64,000 nucleotides of DNA from an uncultured Paracoccaceae bacterium (GCA_947503175.1 CANNCO010000001.1:930001-994000); one strand, 5' to 3'; numbered from the stretch's first letter, positions 1 to 9,215 are shown. Translations and numbers: made by a program. The notes: a model not told the origin generated them from the sequence alone.

Positions 1-64
1 GCCCCAATGCTATGCGAGTCGGCAGATCGAAAGTCAGCTGACGCGAAACCGGGTCAGTCGTCAT
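1..64 (-). CDS. hdaA: HdaA, DnaA-related regulatory protein (5' end only)
   Basis: Only the first 21 codons are in the window. They read MTTDPVSRQLTFDLPTRIAL and then G. The RQLTFDLP-type N-terminus followed by an R-x-ALG element is typical of alphaproteobacterial Hda proteins, where QLTFDLP is the sliding-clamp binding motif. Hda stimulates hydrolysis of DnaA-ATP after replication starts. The ATG lies 11 nt inside the upstream permease gene, so the two are probably translated from one mRNA. The AAA domain lies outside the window, so the call rests on this short motif and on gene order. Confidence 0.75.
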   Translation of the reverse strand, partial: MTTDPVSRQLTFDLPTRIALG

Positions 65-1124
65 CGGTCTGGTTGTCCAGCCCGCGGTAAAGGCGGCCCT
101 GCTTGTACTGATGTATCGCGAACCGCGCGATTACTCCGAAAGCGGCGGCAAGCGGCACAGCGACCAGCATGCCCACGAACCCGAACAGGGTTCCGAAAAC
201 CGACAGGGCCGCAATCAGCCAGACAGGGTGCAGGCCGACCGACTGGCCCACCAGGTTCGGTGTCAGGATGTTTCCCTCGACGAACTGCCCAAAGGCAAAG
301 ATGCCAGCAACCGCGCCGATCCAGAGCCACTCGCCCCAGAACTGAAACAAAGCTAGTCCCACGGCCAGAGCCCCGCCAACGAGCGCACCCACATAGGGAA
401 TGAACGTGATCAGCCCGGCAATGAACCCGACCACAAGCCCGAACTGCAATCCCGTCAGCATCAGCGCAACCGCGTAATATGTTCCCAGGATCAGACAGAC
501 CGTACCCTGTCCACGGATAAAGCTAGCCAGCGTCCCGTTGATGTCTCCAGCCAGACGGCGGATCGTCGGTGCATGATCGCGCGGCAACAGCCCATCAATC
601 CGTTCGACCATGCGGTCCCAGTCCAGAAGCAGGTAGAAGGTGATGACGGGAACCAGAACGATAAGCACAACCACGTTCACCAGCCCCAGTGCCGAGGTGA
701 CGACCTGGTTGGCGAACTCGCCGCCGCGCGACCGGAGCGCCTCGCCGATATCGGCCAGCGACTGACGCACGATCGAACCTTCATCGAGAAGTTGCGGAAA
801 CCGCTCGGTCAATGCCGTCTGAAGGCTCTGGAACAGATTTGGCGCAGTCCGGATCAGGTCCTCGGTCTGCTGGATCAGTGTCGGGATCACAAGAAGTGCC
901 ATCAGGACAAAAAGGAGGATGGCGAAAAAAGTAATCGTGATGGTCGCGAGAATCCGCGAAAACCCCAGCCGTTCCAGCCGATCCGCAATCGGATCAAGGC
1001 AATAGGCGATGGCCGCTCCCAACACGAACGGCAAGAGCACGTCGCCCAGAAACCAGAGTATGAGCAGAAAAAGCGTACCGGCCACGCCCCAGTAGGTTAA
1101 CTGATCCCGTATCGGCAGGGCCAT
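54..1124 (-). CDS. AI-2E family transporter (PerM-like permease)
   Basis: This 356-residue polytopic membrane protein has the PerM/AI-2E exporter layout: two hydrophobic segments near the N-terminus, a soluble loop at about residues 85-135, and a C-terminal block of closely spaced helices with a GLITFIPYVG-like motif near residue 235. Family members are proposed to export small molecules or act as Na+/H+ antiporters, and the substrate here cannot be told. The ATG at 1124 is preceded by a GGAGAGACGGA Shine-Dalgarno. The stop overlaps the hdaA start, an order common in alphaproteobacteria. Confidence 0.88.
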   Translation of the reverse strand: MALPIRDQLTYWGVAGTLFLLILWFLGDVLLPFVLGAAIAYCLDPIADRLERLGFSRILATITITFFAILLFVLMALLVIPTLIQQTEDLIRTAPNLFQSLQTALTERFPQLLDEGSIVRQSLADIGEALRSRGGEFANQVVTSALGLVNVVVLIVLVPVITFYLLLDWDRMVERIDGLLPRDHAPTIRRLAGDINGTLASFIRGQGTVCLILGTYYAVALMLTGLQFGLVVGFIAGLITFIPYVGALVGGALAVGLALFQFWGEWLWIGAVAGIFAFGQFVEGNILTPNLVGQSVGLHPVWLIAALSVFGTLFGFVGMLVAVPLAAAFGVIARFAIHQYKQGRLYRGLDNQTDDD

Positions 1125-1313
1125 TCCGTCTCTCCGTCTTGAAGTTCACCTGATATCGCCGGTTGGGCCATGTCTTGCAAGTCTGACAGGCCTTTCTGTT
1201 GATGACTTGCACGCCATTGCCGCAAGAACGCCCTTCTTCATTGGTGACGCTTGCCCCCGTCCTGCCCTTGGCCTATGCCGGATCGAACGTCCAATCGCCT
1301 CAGGTTTCCACCC

Positions 1314-2660
1314 ATGCGACTTAGCCGCTACTTCCTTCCGGTGCTCAAGGAAACGCCCGCCGATGCACAGATCGTCAGCCACCGTCTGATGCTGCGCGCC
1401 GGTATGATCCGTCAGGCCAGCGCGGGGATCTATTCGTGGCTGCCCTTGGGCTACAAGGTACTGCGCAAGATCGAGCAGATCGTGCATGAGGAACAGCAGC
1501 GCGCAGGTCATATCCCGATGCTGATGCCAACGCTGCAATCGGCCGATCTCTGGCGCGAAAGCGGGCGGTATGACGATTATGGCGAAGAAATGCTGCGGGT
1601 CACCGACCGTCACGGTCGTGACATGCTTTATGGCCCGACGAACGAGGAACTGATCACCGATATCTTCCGGTCCTATGTCTCAAGCTACAAGGACCTGCCG
1701 CTAACGCTCTACCACATCCAGTGGAAGTTCCGGGACGAGATCCGCCCCCGGTTCGGCGTAATGCGCGGGCGAGAGTTCCTGATGAAGGACAGCTACAATT
1801 TCGACCTGACCAAAGAAGACGCGATGCACGCCTACAACCGCCATCTGGTGACCTATTTGCGCACCTATGAACGCATGGGGTTGCAGGCGATTCCGATGCG
1901 GGCCGACAGCGGGCCGATCGGCGGCGATAACACGCATGAGTTTCTGGTTCTTGCCGATACCGGTGAAAGCGAAGTGTTCTACGACAGCGCGATCACCGAA
2001 TTGAGTTTCGGAGACCGTAATATCGATTACGACGATGTGGGCCAATGCCAGGCGATCCTCGAAGAGTTCACGTCACGTTATGCCCGAACCGACGAGACTC
2101 ATGATGAAGCCGCATTCAATGAGATCCCCGCAGAGCGCCGCCGCAGCGCGCGGGGCATCGAAGTCGGGCAGATTTTCTATTTCGGCACGAAGTACTCCGA
2201 ACCCCTTGGCGCGACAGTGGATGACGGGCAGGGAGGGCGCGTTCCGGTCCATATGGGCAGCCACGGCATTGGCGTAAGCCGACTTCTCGGCGCGATCATC
2301 GAGGCCAGCCATGACGACAAGGGGATCATCTGGCCCGAAGGCGTAACCCCGTTCCATTGCGGGATCGTCAACCTGCGCCAGGGCGATGCGGGCACCGATG
2401 CGGCCTGTGCTGACCTGTACAGCGCGCTGGTGGCCAAGGGTCTCGAGCCGCTTTACGATGACCGCGACGAACGTGCCGGCGCGAAGTTCGCAACGATGGA
2501 CCTGATCGGGCTTCCCTGGCGGATTACGGTCGGTCCGCGCGGCGTCGAGAAGGGAATGGTCGAGCTGACCAGCCGCCGGACAGGTGAAAGCGAAGAGATG
2601 TCTCCCTCCGCTGCAGTGGAGCGGTTGGTGGAGATCTACGAAGCCGTTCGTGAAGCCTGA
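1314..2660 (+). CDS. proS: Proline--tRNA ligase
   Basis: This 448-residue class II aminoacyl-tRNA synthetase charges tRNA-Pro. It begins [19 protein letters not shown] and contains the motif 2 region ([21 protein letters not shown], about residues 140-160) and a motif 3-like segment ([13 protein letters not shown], about 320). A C-terminal anticodon-binding domain starts near residue 355 (HCGIVNL). It has the short alphaproteobacterial form without the large editing insertion of enterobacterial ProS. I chose the ATG at 1314 because family similarity begins exactly there. The frame stays open 21 codons further upstream, but those codons look non-coding. Confidence 0.95.
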   Translation: MRLSRYFLPVLKETPADAQIVSHRLMLRAGMIRQASAGIYSWLPLGYKVLRKIEQIVHEEQQRAGHIPMLMPTLQSADLWRESGRYDDYGEEMLRVTDRHGRDMLYGPTNEELITDIFRSYVSSYKDLPLTLYHIQWKFRDEIRPRFGVMRGREFLMKDSYNFDLTKEDAMHAYNRHLVTYLRTYERMGLQAIPMRADSGPIGGDNTHEFLVLADTGESEVFYDSAITELSFGDRNIDYDDVGQCQAILEEFTSRYARTDETHDEAAFNEIPAERRRSARGIEVGQIFYFGTKYSEPLGATVDDGQGGRVPVHMGSHGIGVSRLLGAIIEASHDDKGIIWPEGVTPFHCGIVNLRQGDAGTDAACADLYSALVAKGLEPLYDDRDERAGAKFATMDLIGLPWRITVGPRGVEKGMVELTSRRTGESEEMSPSAAVERLVEIYEAVREA

Positions 2661-2903
2661 AGCGCGAATTGACGGTCCTCGGAATGTTGTCACAGCCTTA
2701 TGCCGTGTTCCGATTGTTCGCACTGTCGCGAAATTCGTTAGCAGCATCAGAACGCTGCGATCCAAAGTTTCACAGGATTGAACATGTCGTTGTAACCAGA
2801 AGACGATTGATGCCGAAACGGAAAACGTAAATCGAAATCTGTTGCGGCCTGAACCGGCAAGTTTCAGTGACGACATTGACCCTTATTGAAGGTAGGCTCT
2901 GGC

Positions 2904-3806
2904 ATGGTTTCGATATCCGTCGTCACCGTTACCTACAACATCATCGAAGCGGAGCGATCCGAGTCGATGATGGCAGCGATGGAGTGTGTACAGGGCCAGA
3001 CGTGCACCGCACTCGAGCACATCATTCTGGACGGTGCATCCACTGACGGAACACAGGACCTGATCGAGGCCAAGATGGCCGAGATTGCAAAACGGGACGC
3101 AAGCGTTCCCATTGTCTTTCAAAGCGAACCGGATGACGGTCTTTATGACGCGATGAATAAGGCTGTTGACCTATGTAGTGGCGACTATGTGATCTTTCTG
3201 AATTCCGATGATCTGATTGCGGAACCGGACTCACTGAAACGCATGCAGGCGCATCTTGAGAAGACAGGTGCGGATTATGCCTTCGGCGAAACGACTTACA
3301 TCGAGAAGGACGGCCGCAAGCGCCATGTCCGGAGACTAACGACAAAAAGCCTCCTGCAAAACATTCCGTTCTGTCACAACTCAACGCTTATCCGCACCGA
3401 GGCATTCCGCGCGCTTGGCGGTCACGATCTTCAGTTCAAGATCATGGCCGACTACGACATGATTCTGCGGCTGGCGCTTCAGGGGTATCGCAACAGCAAG
3501 GCACATGTGCCCATTGCCATCTTTGATTGCGGCGGCTTCTCTTCTGACAGCTACAAGACCTCTGCCGAGACGGTGCGCGTCTGGCGAAAGAATTATCAGC
3601 CCTTTATCGATATGTCCAAATACTCGGACGAAACGTGTATTAACTGGGTTCGGGTTGGCCAGTTACCGCTGCACCTGTCATCGGCAGTTCTTTGGGGCAA
3701 CTTAAAAAACGCTACGCTACGCAATGCGGCCCTCTACAGTATTTCGAGAACTATCCGACGCAGTCTTCAGCCCTGGAGACGATGGAACAATATAGAAGGT
3801 GGCTGA
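2904..3806 (+). CDS. Family 2 glycosyltransferase
   Basis: This 300-residue protein has a GT2 (GT-A fold) domain. It begins MVSISVVTVTYN, continues with ILDGASTDGT (about residue 46) and SEPDDGLYDAMNKAVDLCSG (about 75-95), and has the metal-binding FLNSDD motif near residue 105. Such enzymes transfer a sugar from a nucleotide-sugar donor during polysaccharide or LPS assembly. An AAGGTAGG ribosome-binding site precedes the ATG at 2904. There is no C-terminal membrane helix, so it is probably cytoplasmic or peripheral. It lies with a GT25 gene between proS and lolC, and its base composition is lower in GC than its neighbours, which suggests horizontal acquisition. Acceptor and product are unknown. 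Confidence 0.88.
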   Translation: MVSISVVTVTYNIIEAERSESMMAAMECVQGQTCTALEHIILDGASTDGTQDLIEAKMAEIAKRDASVPIVFQSEPDDGLYDAMNKAVDLCSGDYVIFLNSDDLIAEPDSLKRMQAHLEKTGADYAFGETTYIEKDGRKRHVRRLTTKSLLQNIPFCHNSTLIRTEAFRALGGHDLQFKIMADYDMILRLALQGYRNSKAHVPIAIFDCGGFSSDSYKTSAETVRVWRKNYQPFIDMSKYSDETCINWVRVGQLPLHLSSAVLWGNLKNATLRNAALYSISRTIRRSLQPWRRWNNIEGG

Positions 3807-4057
3807 AGCTCTTTCGATGTACACAGCCTTGTGCGTGTGCCTTAGCCTGACAGGCGCCTTTTACCTCGCGGCGGGCTGATCGGAACGGCTAACATGAGAT
3901 CCGACATCGGGATACATCCTTCGGCTGTAACCGTTGTGAACACTCGATAAAGCCACTAGAAAAGGATGGAACTCGTATCAGAGATCCTCGCGTGCAGTCA
4001 ATCGCCCGGTTTTCCGTCTCGAACCAATGACAGCTTTTGCAGTCTTAAGGAACAAAA

Positions 4058-4912
4058 GTGGTTAATGCTTTTCTTATCAATCTTGATCGAGCAACGGACC
4101 GGCGCAACTACATGATTGGTGAACTGGATAGGCTGATGCCCGGCCTTTCGGTTGAACGCGCATTGGCAATCGACATCAAGGCACCTGATTGGACGCCGCC
4201 GGACCGATATCAACCCGGAAGATGGAATAGCGACCGCTGGTCACTCGTCCCAAGCGACATCGAGATATTTCGAAGTCATCTGGATTGTTGGAAACGAATC
4301 GCGGACTCTGGTGAAGCTGGGATCGTTCTGGAAGACGACCTTCTTTTTTCTGATAGTTTCGCAGATGCCGTATTGGCGTTGGAACGCAGTATGCCAGACG
4401 GCATCGTTCATCTTGATGGGCTGGATCGAACAGTTTTGACAGGCAACCGTCAGGAACTTGGAGCAGGGTTTGCGGTTCGCGAGGTTTTCTCACTCATGCC
4501 AAGTTCCGGCTGCTATTTCATTGACTCAAAGTCAGCGGCGACGCTTGCCTCGATAGCGCGTATCGAGCGAACCGTGGATGATTTTCTTTTTGATCCCACT
4601 CCCACCGCCCGAGGGGCTCGGGGCCATGGGATGCCAATTCTGCAGATTGAACCGGCCGTCGCTGTACAGGGGCAGTTTGGACGTTTCTCGGATCCGAAAC
4701 GGGAAGTTCCGGATTTTCTACTCGTTACCAAAAGAGCCGATGTTTCTCGGCGTTGTGATCCGCAAATCAGTGGCCCACTCGTGTTTCGGCTGAGGAAAGA
4801 AGTCTTACGTTTCATTCAACGTGGATGTTTCCCGTTGCGGCGACGTCGGGTGTTGGCAGACGGTGGAAGCTATACGACGCTGCGCCCGGCCCCCGACCTG
4901 TCCTGGAACTAA
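4058..4912 (+). CDS. Glycosyltransferase family 25 protein (LPS-type)
   Basis: This 284-residue protein has GT25 hallmarks. The N-terminus is FLINLDRATDRR and an acidic VLEDDLLFSD motif lies near residue 90. Bacterial GT25 proteins add galactose or glucose to lipooligosaccharide. I chose the GTG at 4058, which has an AAGGA sequence 6 nt upstream and fits the family start. The C-terminal 60 residues are basic and poorly conserved in appearance. It is separated from the GT2 gene by about 250 nt without an evident gene. The pair interrupts what is otherwise a compact proS-lolC-lolD order and has weaker codon bias than its flanks. Confidence 0.82.
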   Translation: MVNAFLINLDRATDRRNYMIGELDRLMPGLSVERALAIDIKAPDWTPPDRYQPGRWNSDRWSLVPSDIEIFRSHLDCWKRIADSGEAGIVLEDDLLFSDSFADAVLALERSMPDGIVHLDGLDRTVLTGNRQELGAGFAVREVFSLMPSSGCYFIDSKSAATLASIARIERTVDDFLFDPTPTARGARGHGMPILQIEPAVAVQGQFGRFSDPKREVPDFLLVTKRADVSRRCDPQISGPLVFRLRKEVLRFIQRGCFPLRRRRVLADGGSYTTLRPAPDLSWN

Positions 4913-4995
4913 AGCAACAAGGCGACGTCCAGCGTTGTTCCCTCCATTTAGACCCACTAAGACCGCAAGCGTAGTGAACCAGAAGAGGCCAGTCG

Positions 4996-6279
4996 GTGCA
5001 GTCAACCACCCCGTTTTCCCGTTTTGAATGGATGATCGCCTGGCGCTATCTGCGTGCGAGGCGGGCGGATGGTGGCGTCAGTGTCATGACGTGGATCAGC
5101 CTTCTGGGGATCACGCTCGCCGTGGCGGCGCTGATCATCACGCTGGCGGTTCGGGCGGGGTTCCGGGCGGAGTTCGTTGACACGATCCTTGGGGCGAACG
5201 CTCACGTAACCGTTTATTCACAAGCTTATCAGTCGGAAACCGGGGCGATGACCCGGGTTCTGACCGGGTTCGACGAACGCGCCGAGGCGCTTCTGGCCGT
5301 GCCGGGGGTGATCCGCGCCGCGCCGCTTGTCCGTGGGCAGGTGATGGCGAACGCGCGGGACGAAAACGCCGGGGCGGAGGTTTTCGGGATCCGGCCCGCG
5401 GATCTCATGACCCTTCCGCGGATCGTCGACCCGGTTGAAGCTGTGGGGGACATAGATCGTTTTGGCGAAGGCATCGCCATCGGCTCCGGCCTCGCCCGCG
5501 AACTGGGCGTGGGCGTGGGTGATACGGTTCAGCTCATCAGTCCCAACGGGGTCAAGACCGCCTTCGGAACATCGCCCCGCATATCCGCCTACGAGGTCGT
5601 TTATATCTTCACCGCCGGGCGTTATGACATTGATAGAACACGGGTTTATATGCCGTTCGAGGAGGCGCAGCTTTATTTCAACCGCGATGGCGGCGCCGAT
5701 GAGATCGAGGTGATGGTCGAGAATCCCGAGACCGTTGAACAACTCTCCGGCGCGCTTCTGGAGGCTGGGGGACCGCTGACGCTTCTCTGGACATGGCGGG
5801 ACAGTGCCGGGTCGTTCCTGCGCGCGCTTGAAATCGAAGACACGGTCATGTTCGTCCTGATGAGCGTTCTTGTCCTCATTGCGTCCATGAACATCATTTC
5901 GGGCCTCGTCATGCTGGTGAAGAACAAGGGGCGCGATATCGGCATCCTTCGGACCATGGGCTTGACCGAAGGGGCGGTGATGCGCGTTTTCTTCATCTGC
6001 GGGGCCCTGGTCGGTGTTCTGGGGACGCTGTTCGGCGTGGCCCTTGGATCTCTTTTCGCGATTTATTTCGATCAGATCCTCGCCTTCGTGAACGGGGCTT
6101 CGGGCGGAGAGGTCTGGGACCCCTCCATTCGAGGTATCTACAAGCTTCCCGCAGAACTGCGTTGGGAAGACGTGGCGAGGGCCGTTGGCCTGTCCCTGAC
6201 ATTGTCCTTCATCGTTACGCTTCTGCCCGCCCGCCGTGCTGCGCGCCTGAATCCGGTCGAGGCGCTGCGTTATGAGTGA
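4996..6279 (+). CDS. lolC: LolC/LolE-type lipoprotein-releasing ABC permease
   Basis: This 427-residue inner-membrane permease belongs to the LolCDE complex, which extracts outer-membrane lipoproteins and passes them to LolA. An N-terminal helix (about residues 24-52) precedes a large periplasmic MacB-like domain (about 55-275), followed by three C-terminal helices of the FtsX fold and the ending [17 protein letters not shown]. Many alphaproteobacteria have one LolC/E-type protein that probably homodimerises. The GTG at 4996 sits 7 nt after AGAAGAGG. The reading frame overlaps lolD by 8 nt, indicating translational coupling. Confidence 0.93.
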   Translation: MQSTTPFSRFEWMIAWRYLRARRADGGVSVMTWISLLGITLAVAALIITLAVRAGFRAEFVDTILGANAHVTVYSQAYQSETGAMTRVLTGFDERAEALLAVPGVIRAAPLVRGQVMANARDENAGAEVFGIRPADLMTLPRIVDPVEAVGDIDRFGEGIAIGSGLARELGVGVGDTVQLISPNGVKTAFGTSPRISAYEVVYIFTAGRYDIDRTRVYMPFEEAQLYFNRDGGADEIEVMVENPETVEQLSGALLEAGGPLTLLWTWRDSAGSFLRALEIEDTVMFVLMSVLVLIASMNIISGLVMLVKNKGRDIGILRTMGLTEGAVMRVFFICGALVGVLGTLFGVALGSLFAIYFDQILAFVNGASGGEVWDPSIRGIYKLPAELRWEDVARAVGLSLTLSFIVTLLPARRAARLNPVEALRYE

Positions 6280-6946
6280 GGCATTGCGGCTGGATGCTAT
6301 CGAGAAGGCCTACAACAAAGGTAAACCCAACGAACTGGTCGTGCTGAACGGCGCATCGCTTACCCTTGATCCGGGCGAGGTCGTGGCGCTTGTCGCGCCG
6401 TCCGGCGCGGGAAAATCGACACTTCTGCACATCGCCGGATTGCTTGACACAGCCGATGCCGGGACCGTCGCGATCGGTGGTCAGGACATGGCCCGGGCCG
6501 GGGACCGGGCGCGGACCGAGGCCCGGCGCAGGGAGGTGGGGTTCATCTATCAGTTCCATCACCTGCTGCCGGAGTTCACGGCCGCTGAGAACGTGATCCT
6601 GCCGCAGCTTGCCAATGGCGCGGGGCAGGGCGTGGCCCGGGGTCGGGCGATGGATCTTCTCTCGCGCGTCGGCCTTTCGGCCCGTGCAGGGCACCGTCCG
6701 GCAGAGCTGTCAGGCGGCGAACAGCAGCGCGTCGCCTTTTGCCGCGCCATGGCCAACGCGCCGCGCGTTCTTCTGGCGGATGAGCCCACGGGCAACCTTG
6801 ACCCCGACACCTCGGACGTCGTGTTCGACGTGCTTCTTGATCTTGTGCGCGAGACCGGGCTGGCCGCTCTGATCGCCACGCATAACCCGGGTCTGGCGGC
6901 GCGAATGGACCGGACCGTCCGGCTTGACGGCGGCAAGCTGACTTGA
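6272..6946 (+). CDS. lolD: LolD, lipoprotein-releasing ABC transporter ATPase
   Basis: This 224-residue ABC ATPase drives lipoprotein release with the upstream permease. It has Walker A (APSGAGKST, about residues 42-50), a Q-loop ([10 protein letters not shown], with the LolD/MacB-type family signature), the ABC signature LSGGEQQR (near 146), Walker B ([12 protein letters not shown], about 165-176) and the H-loop ATHN (near 203). Length is normal for the family. Its ATG lies inside the last codons of lolC. The first cytochrome gene starts about 60 nt downstream on the same strand, so read-through is possible. Confidence 0.95.
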   Translation: MSEALRLDAIEKAYNKGKPNELVVLNGASLTLDPGEVVALVAPSGAGKSTLLHIAGLLDTADAGTVAIGGQDMARAGDRARTEARRREVGFIYQFHHLLPEFTAAENVILPQLANGAGQGVARGRAMDLLSRVGLSARAGHRPAELSGGEQQRVAFCRAMANAPRVLLADEPTGNLDPDTSDVVFDVLLDLVRETGLAALIATHNPGLAARMDRTVRLDGGKLT

Positions 6947-7006
6947 CGCGTATCAATGTTACGCGGACCCGCGACGATTAGCGTTCCTAGGAAGATGGAG
7001 AAAACA

Positions 7007-7402
7007 ATGCGCGCTTCCCTGTTGGCCCTGATCCTGATGGCCGCCCCTGCTGTTGCACAAGAGGCCGATCCGGCAAACGGGTTTGAGTTGTTCCGATCCA
7101 ACTGCGCGACCTGTCACGGGCTGGAGGCGGTGGGCGATGGTCCGATGACCCTGATCCTGACGATCGCACCCCCTGACCTTACCGGGCTAAGCGCCGCAAA
7201 TGACGGCGTTTTCCCGTTGGCCGATGTGGTGCGCCAGATCGACGGGCGCGATGTCATCCTGGCCCATGGGGGCGCGATGCCGATCTATGGCTTCATCCTT
7301 GAGGATGAGAGCGGCGTGGTTGATGATCCCGACGGCAACCCGGTTTTCACCAAGCAGTCCGTGATCGACATCGCTGCCTGGCTTGAGAGGATCCAGCGTT
7401 AG
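7007..7402 (+). CDS. Small periplasmic c-type cytochrome (copy 1 of 3)
   Basis: This 131-residue mono-heme cytochrome c has a Sec signal (MRASLLALILMAAPAVAQ) and one CATCH heme motif near residue 36. A probable distal Met ligand lies in GAMPIYG. It shares a NDGVFP-x5-VRQIDGRD core with the third cytochrome of the group, so it belongs to a local paralogous family. Such proteins shuttle electrons in the periplasm, but the partner is not evident. The ATG at 7007 follows a GATGGAG sequence. An alternative ATG four codons upstream would add MEKT. The stop overlaps the stop of the convergent transporter gene by 4 nt. Confidence 0.85.
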   Translation: MRASLLALILMAAPAVAQEADPANGFELFRSNCATCHGLEAVGDGPMTLILTIAPPDLTGLSAANDGVFPLADVVRQIDGRDVILAHGGAMPIYGFILEDESGVVDDPDGNPVFTKQSVIDIAAWLERIQR

Positions 7403-7845
7403 GGACGTCGGGCCAGCAAGACACCCACACCCATCAGGGCAATGCCCGCGGCGCGCTGCCATGTGATGGGTGAGGCGCGGGCACCGAAGAGCGCAAAGTG
7501 GTCGATCAGGGCCGCGGCCGCGATCTGGCCCAGAAGGACAAAGAACACCGCGTTCCCCAACCCGAAATGCGGCGCGACCCAGGTGATCGAAAGAACGTAG
7601 AAGGCCACCAGAAGCCCCGCCAGAAACAGGTGCTTTGGCTGGCCCGGCAGGGCCGTAAGCGACCGCGTGCCCCCGGTCAGGACCATCACCGTAGCGGCGC
7701 CCAGCAATGCGACAATGAAAAGGATCGTCGCTGCTGCGGCCGGCGACCCGATCCGGCCCCCGAGGTTGGCGTTCAGCGCGGCAAGGATCGGAATACCGAT
7801 CCCGGCGGCAAGCATGATCGCGGCGTATCCGATGGCAGGCGGCAT
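7399..7845 (-). CDS. DMT-superfamily transporter, YdcZ/DUF606 family
   Basis: This 148-residue protein has about five hydrophobic helices and is the half-size DMT form characteristic of YdcZ (DUF606) proteins. It begins MPPAIGYAAIMLAAGIGIPI and carries the N-terminal NANLGGRIGSP element. The ATG at 7845 has GGAG about 8 nt upstream. Related proteins are uncharacterised small-molecule exporters or importers that may work as dimers. The gene points against the cytochrome genes on both sides and separates copy 1 from copies 2 and 3, which suggests a later insertion into the array. The substrate is unknown. Confidence 0.82.
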   Translation of the reverse strand: MPPAIGYAAIMLAAGIGIPILAALNANLGGRIGSPAAAATILFIVALLGAATVMVLTGGTRSLTALPGQPKHLFLAGLLVAFYVLSITWVAPHFGLGNAVFFVLLGQIAAAALIDHFALFGARASPITWQRAAGIALMGVGVLLARRP

Positions 7846-7987
7846 GGGAGGCTCCGTTTGCTGATGCGATAGGCGAAACGCAGCAGATATTACCCCCGAT
7901 GTCACGCGGGAAACTGCCGGATTGATTTTGCGCATGGTGTAGAGGCGGCACGAGTGCGAGAGTTGGATTGAAGAACGGAGGACGCAG

Positions 7988-8389
7988 ATGCGATTCACTT
8001 GGATATTCGGGGCGTTCGGCCTTGTAACCCTTTGGGCCTGCGCGGAAATGCCCGAGGTCGAGGGGCAGAAGCTGTATGTGGAGATGTGTGCGGCGTGCCA
8101 CGGCGCGGATGGGCGCGGCGAGGGGCCCGCGGCGGCAAGGGTTAACCGACCGATCCCTGACCTGACCCTGATCAGCGCGCGCAATGGGGGCGTGTTTCCC
8201 ATGGCCGATGTGCTGTCGGAGATCGACGGGTATACGCGCGCCAAGCATGGCAACCTGACGATGCCGGAATTCGGCGTGATGATGGAGGATCAGCCCACGG
8301 TGCTGGTCGATACGGGCGATGGTATTCAGTCGCCGGTGCCGCGCCCGATGGCCGATATCGCGTTTTATCTGAGGGAGATACAGCAATGA
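7988..8389 (+). CDS. c-type cytochrome, predicted lipoprotein (copy 2 of 3)
   Basis: This 133-residue mono-heme cytochrome has an N-terminal hydrophobic segment ending in a lipobox-like LWAC at residues 15-18, so it is probably membrane-anchored. The heme motif is CAACH near residue 36, followed by GADGRGEG. A distal Met candidate lies in LTMPEFG. The NGGVFPMADVLSEIDG segment matches the paralogues on either side. It has a strong GGAGGA site before the ATG at 7988. The stop overlaps the next cytochrome by 4 nt (ATGA), so the pair is co-translated. A lipid-anchored copy beside soluble copies could form an electron-transfer pair, but this is inference. Confidence 0.85.
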   Translation: MRFTWIFGAFGLVTLWACAEMPEVEGQKLYVEMCAACHGADGRGEGPAAARVNRPIPDLTLISARNGGVFPMADVLSEIDGYTRAKHGNLTMPEFGVMMEDQPTVLVDTGDGIQSPVPRPMADIAFYLREIQQ

Positions 8390-8784
8390 GGATGATCTTG
8401 GCCGCCGCACTGATCGCGGCCGGAGCCGCGACCGCCGCAAATGCGCAGGATGTGGATATCGGCGGCGATCTGTTCACCACATATTGCGCCGCCTGCCACG
8501 GCATCGAGGGGCGGGGCGATGGCGGGATGGCGGCCATTCTGGAGGTGCTTCCGTCCGACCTGACGGGCCTTGCGGCGCGCAATGACGGGGTGTTCCCGAC
8601 CATCAGCGTCGTGCGCCAGATCGACGGGCGCGACCCGCTTCTGGCCCATGGCGGGCCGATGCCGCTGTTCGGGCATTTCTTCGAGGGCGACGATACGCCG
8701 ATGAAGGCGGAAACCGGGCAGCCGATCATGACGAGCCGGACCATTGCCGATCTGGTGGCGTGGCTGAAGTCGATCCAGGAGTAG
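8386..8784 (+). CDS. Small periplasmic c-type cytochrome (copy 3 of 3)
   Basis: This 132-residue mono-heme cytochrome has a cleavable signal peptide (MRMILAAALIAAGAATAANAQ), CAACH near residue 37 and a distal Met candidate in GPMPLFG. It is closest to copy 1: both have NDGVFP and VVRQIDGRD, and both have a LAHGG stretch before the Met ligand. The start codon overlaps the stop of copy 2, and a GGGAG site lies in the end of that gene. No oxidase, reductase or cytochrome-maturation gene is nearby, so its partner enzyme is unknown. It ends the transcription unit and is followed by about 480 nt without a gene. Confidence 0.87.
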   Translation: MRMILAAALIAAGAATAANAQDVDIGGDLFTTYCAACHGIEGRGDGGMAAILEVLPSDLTGLAARNDGVFPTISVVRQIDGRDPLLAHGGPMPLFGHFFEGDDTPMKAETGQPIMTSRTIADLVAWLKSIQE

Positions 8785-8822
8785 CCGGACGGTTAACGCC
8801 CCGTGCAGGGCGCGCGCGCAAT

Positions 8823-8866
8823 ATGCGCATACCATGCGCATAGGATGCGGAAACCATGCGCATGGG
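8823..8866. repeat. Four 11-bp tandem units of an ATGCGCAT palindrome
   Basis: Four consecutive 11-bp units read ATGCGCATACC, ATGCGCATAGG, ATGCGGAAACC and ATGCGCATGGG. Three of the four contain the perfect palindrome ATGCGCAT, starting at 8823, 8834 and 8856, and the third unit is degenerate. The period of one helical turn puts every copy on the same face of the DNA. It lies 39 nt after the last cytochrome stop codon. It could be a protein-binding array or a simple microsatellite, and the sequence alone does not decide. Confidence 0.75.
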
Positions 8867-8876
8867 CGTGGGAGAG

Positions 8877-8897
8877 GTCCCGGGTCAGGCCCGGGAC
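8877..8897. repeat. REP-like palindrome (GTCCCGGG arms)
   Basis: GTCCCGGG (8877-8884) and CCCGGGAC (8890-8897) form a perfect 8-bp inverted repeat around TCAGG. Closely similar CCCGGG-TCA-CCCGGG elements are common dispersed intergenic repeats in alphaproteobacteria. There is no T-tract, so it is not a standard intrinsic terminator. Confidence 0.65.
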
Positions 8898-9215
8898 TGC
8901 GGCGCGGTGACTGCCGGGGTCGCGCGAGAGGTGGAACGTGTGGTGTGGGTGCGCCTTGGGTGGGCGGATTTTGCGCTTGTGAGGGGCGGTTTGTCCTGCG
9001 GGCCCGGATGATGGGGGTGCGCTGCGTGCGCGCTTCGCGCGTTCGGGGCTGAGTAATCCATTGGAGGCTTTCCCGGAGGCCCCTCACCATCGCCAGTGCG
9101 GGCTTTTGAGCGGGGCCCCGGACGTAGCGGTTTTGGCTGGGGTGGCGCACGCAATTGCTTTGCAATCGCTTTCGCGCCTCGGTGTTTGCCGTGCAAACCC
9201 CGGAGGGTCGGGCGC

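Noticed and set aside
1176-1209. Imperfect hairpin (GCAAGTC with GACTTGC) upstream of proS
   Set aside because: It has a mismatched interior and no T-run, so it is neither a terminator nor a convincing T-box-type leader.
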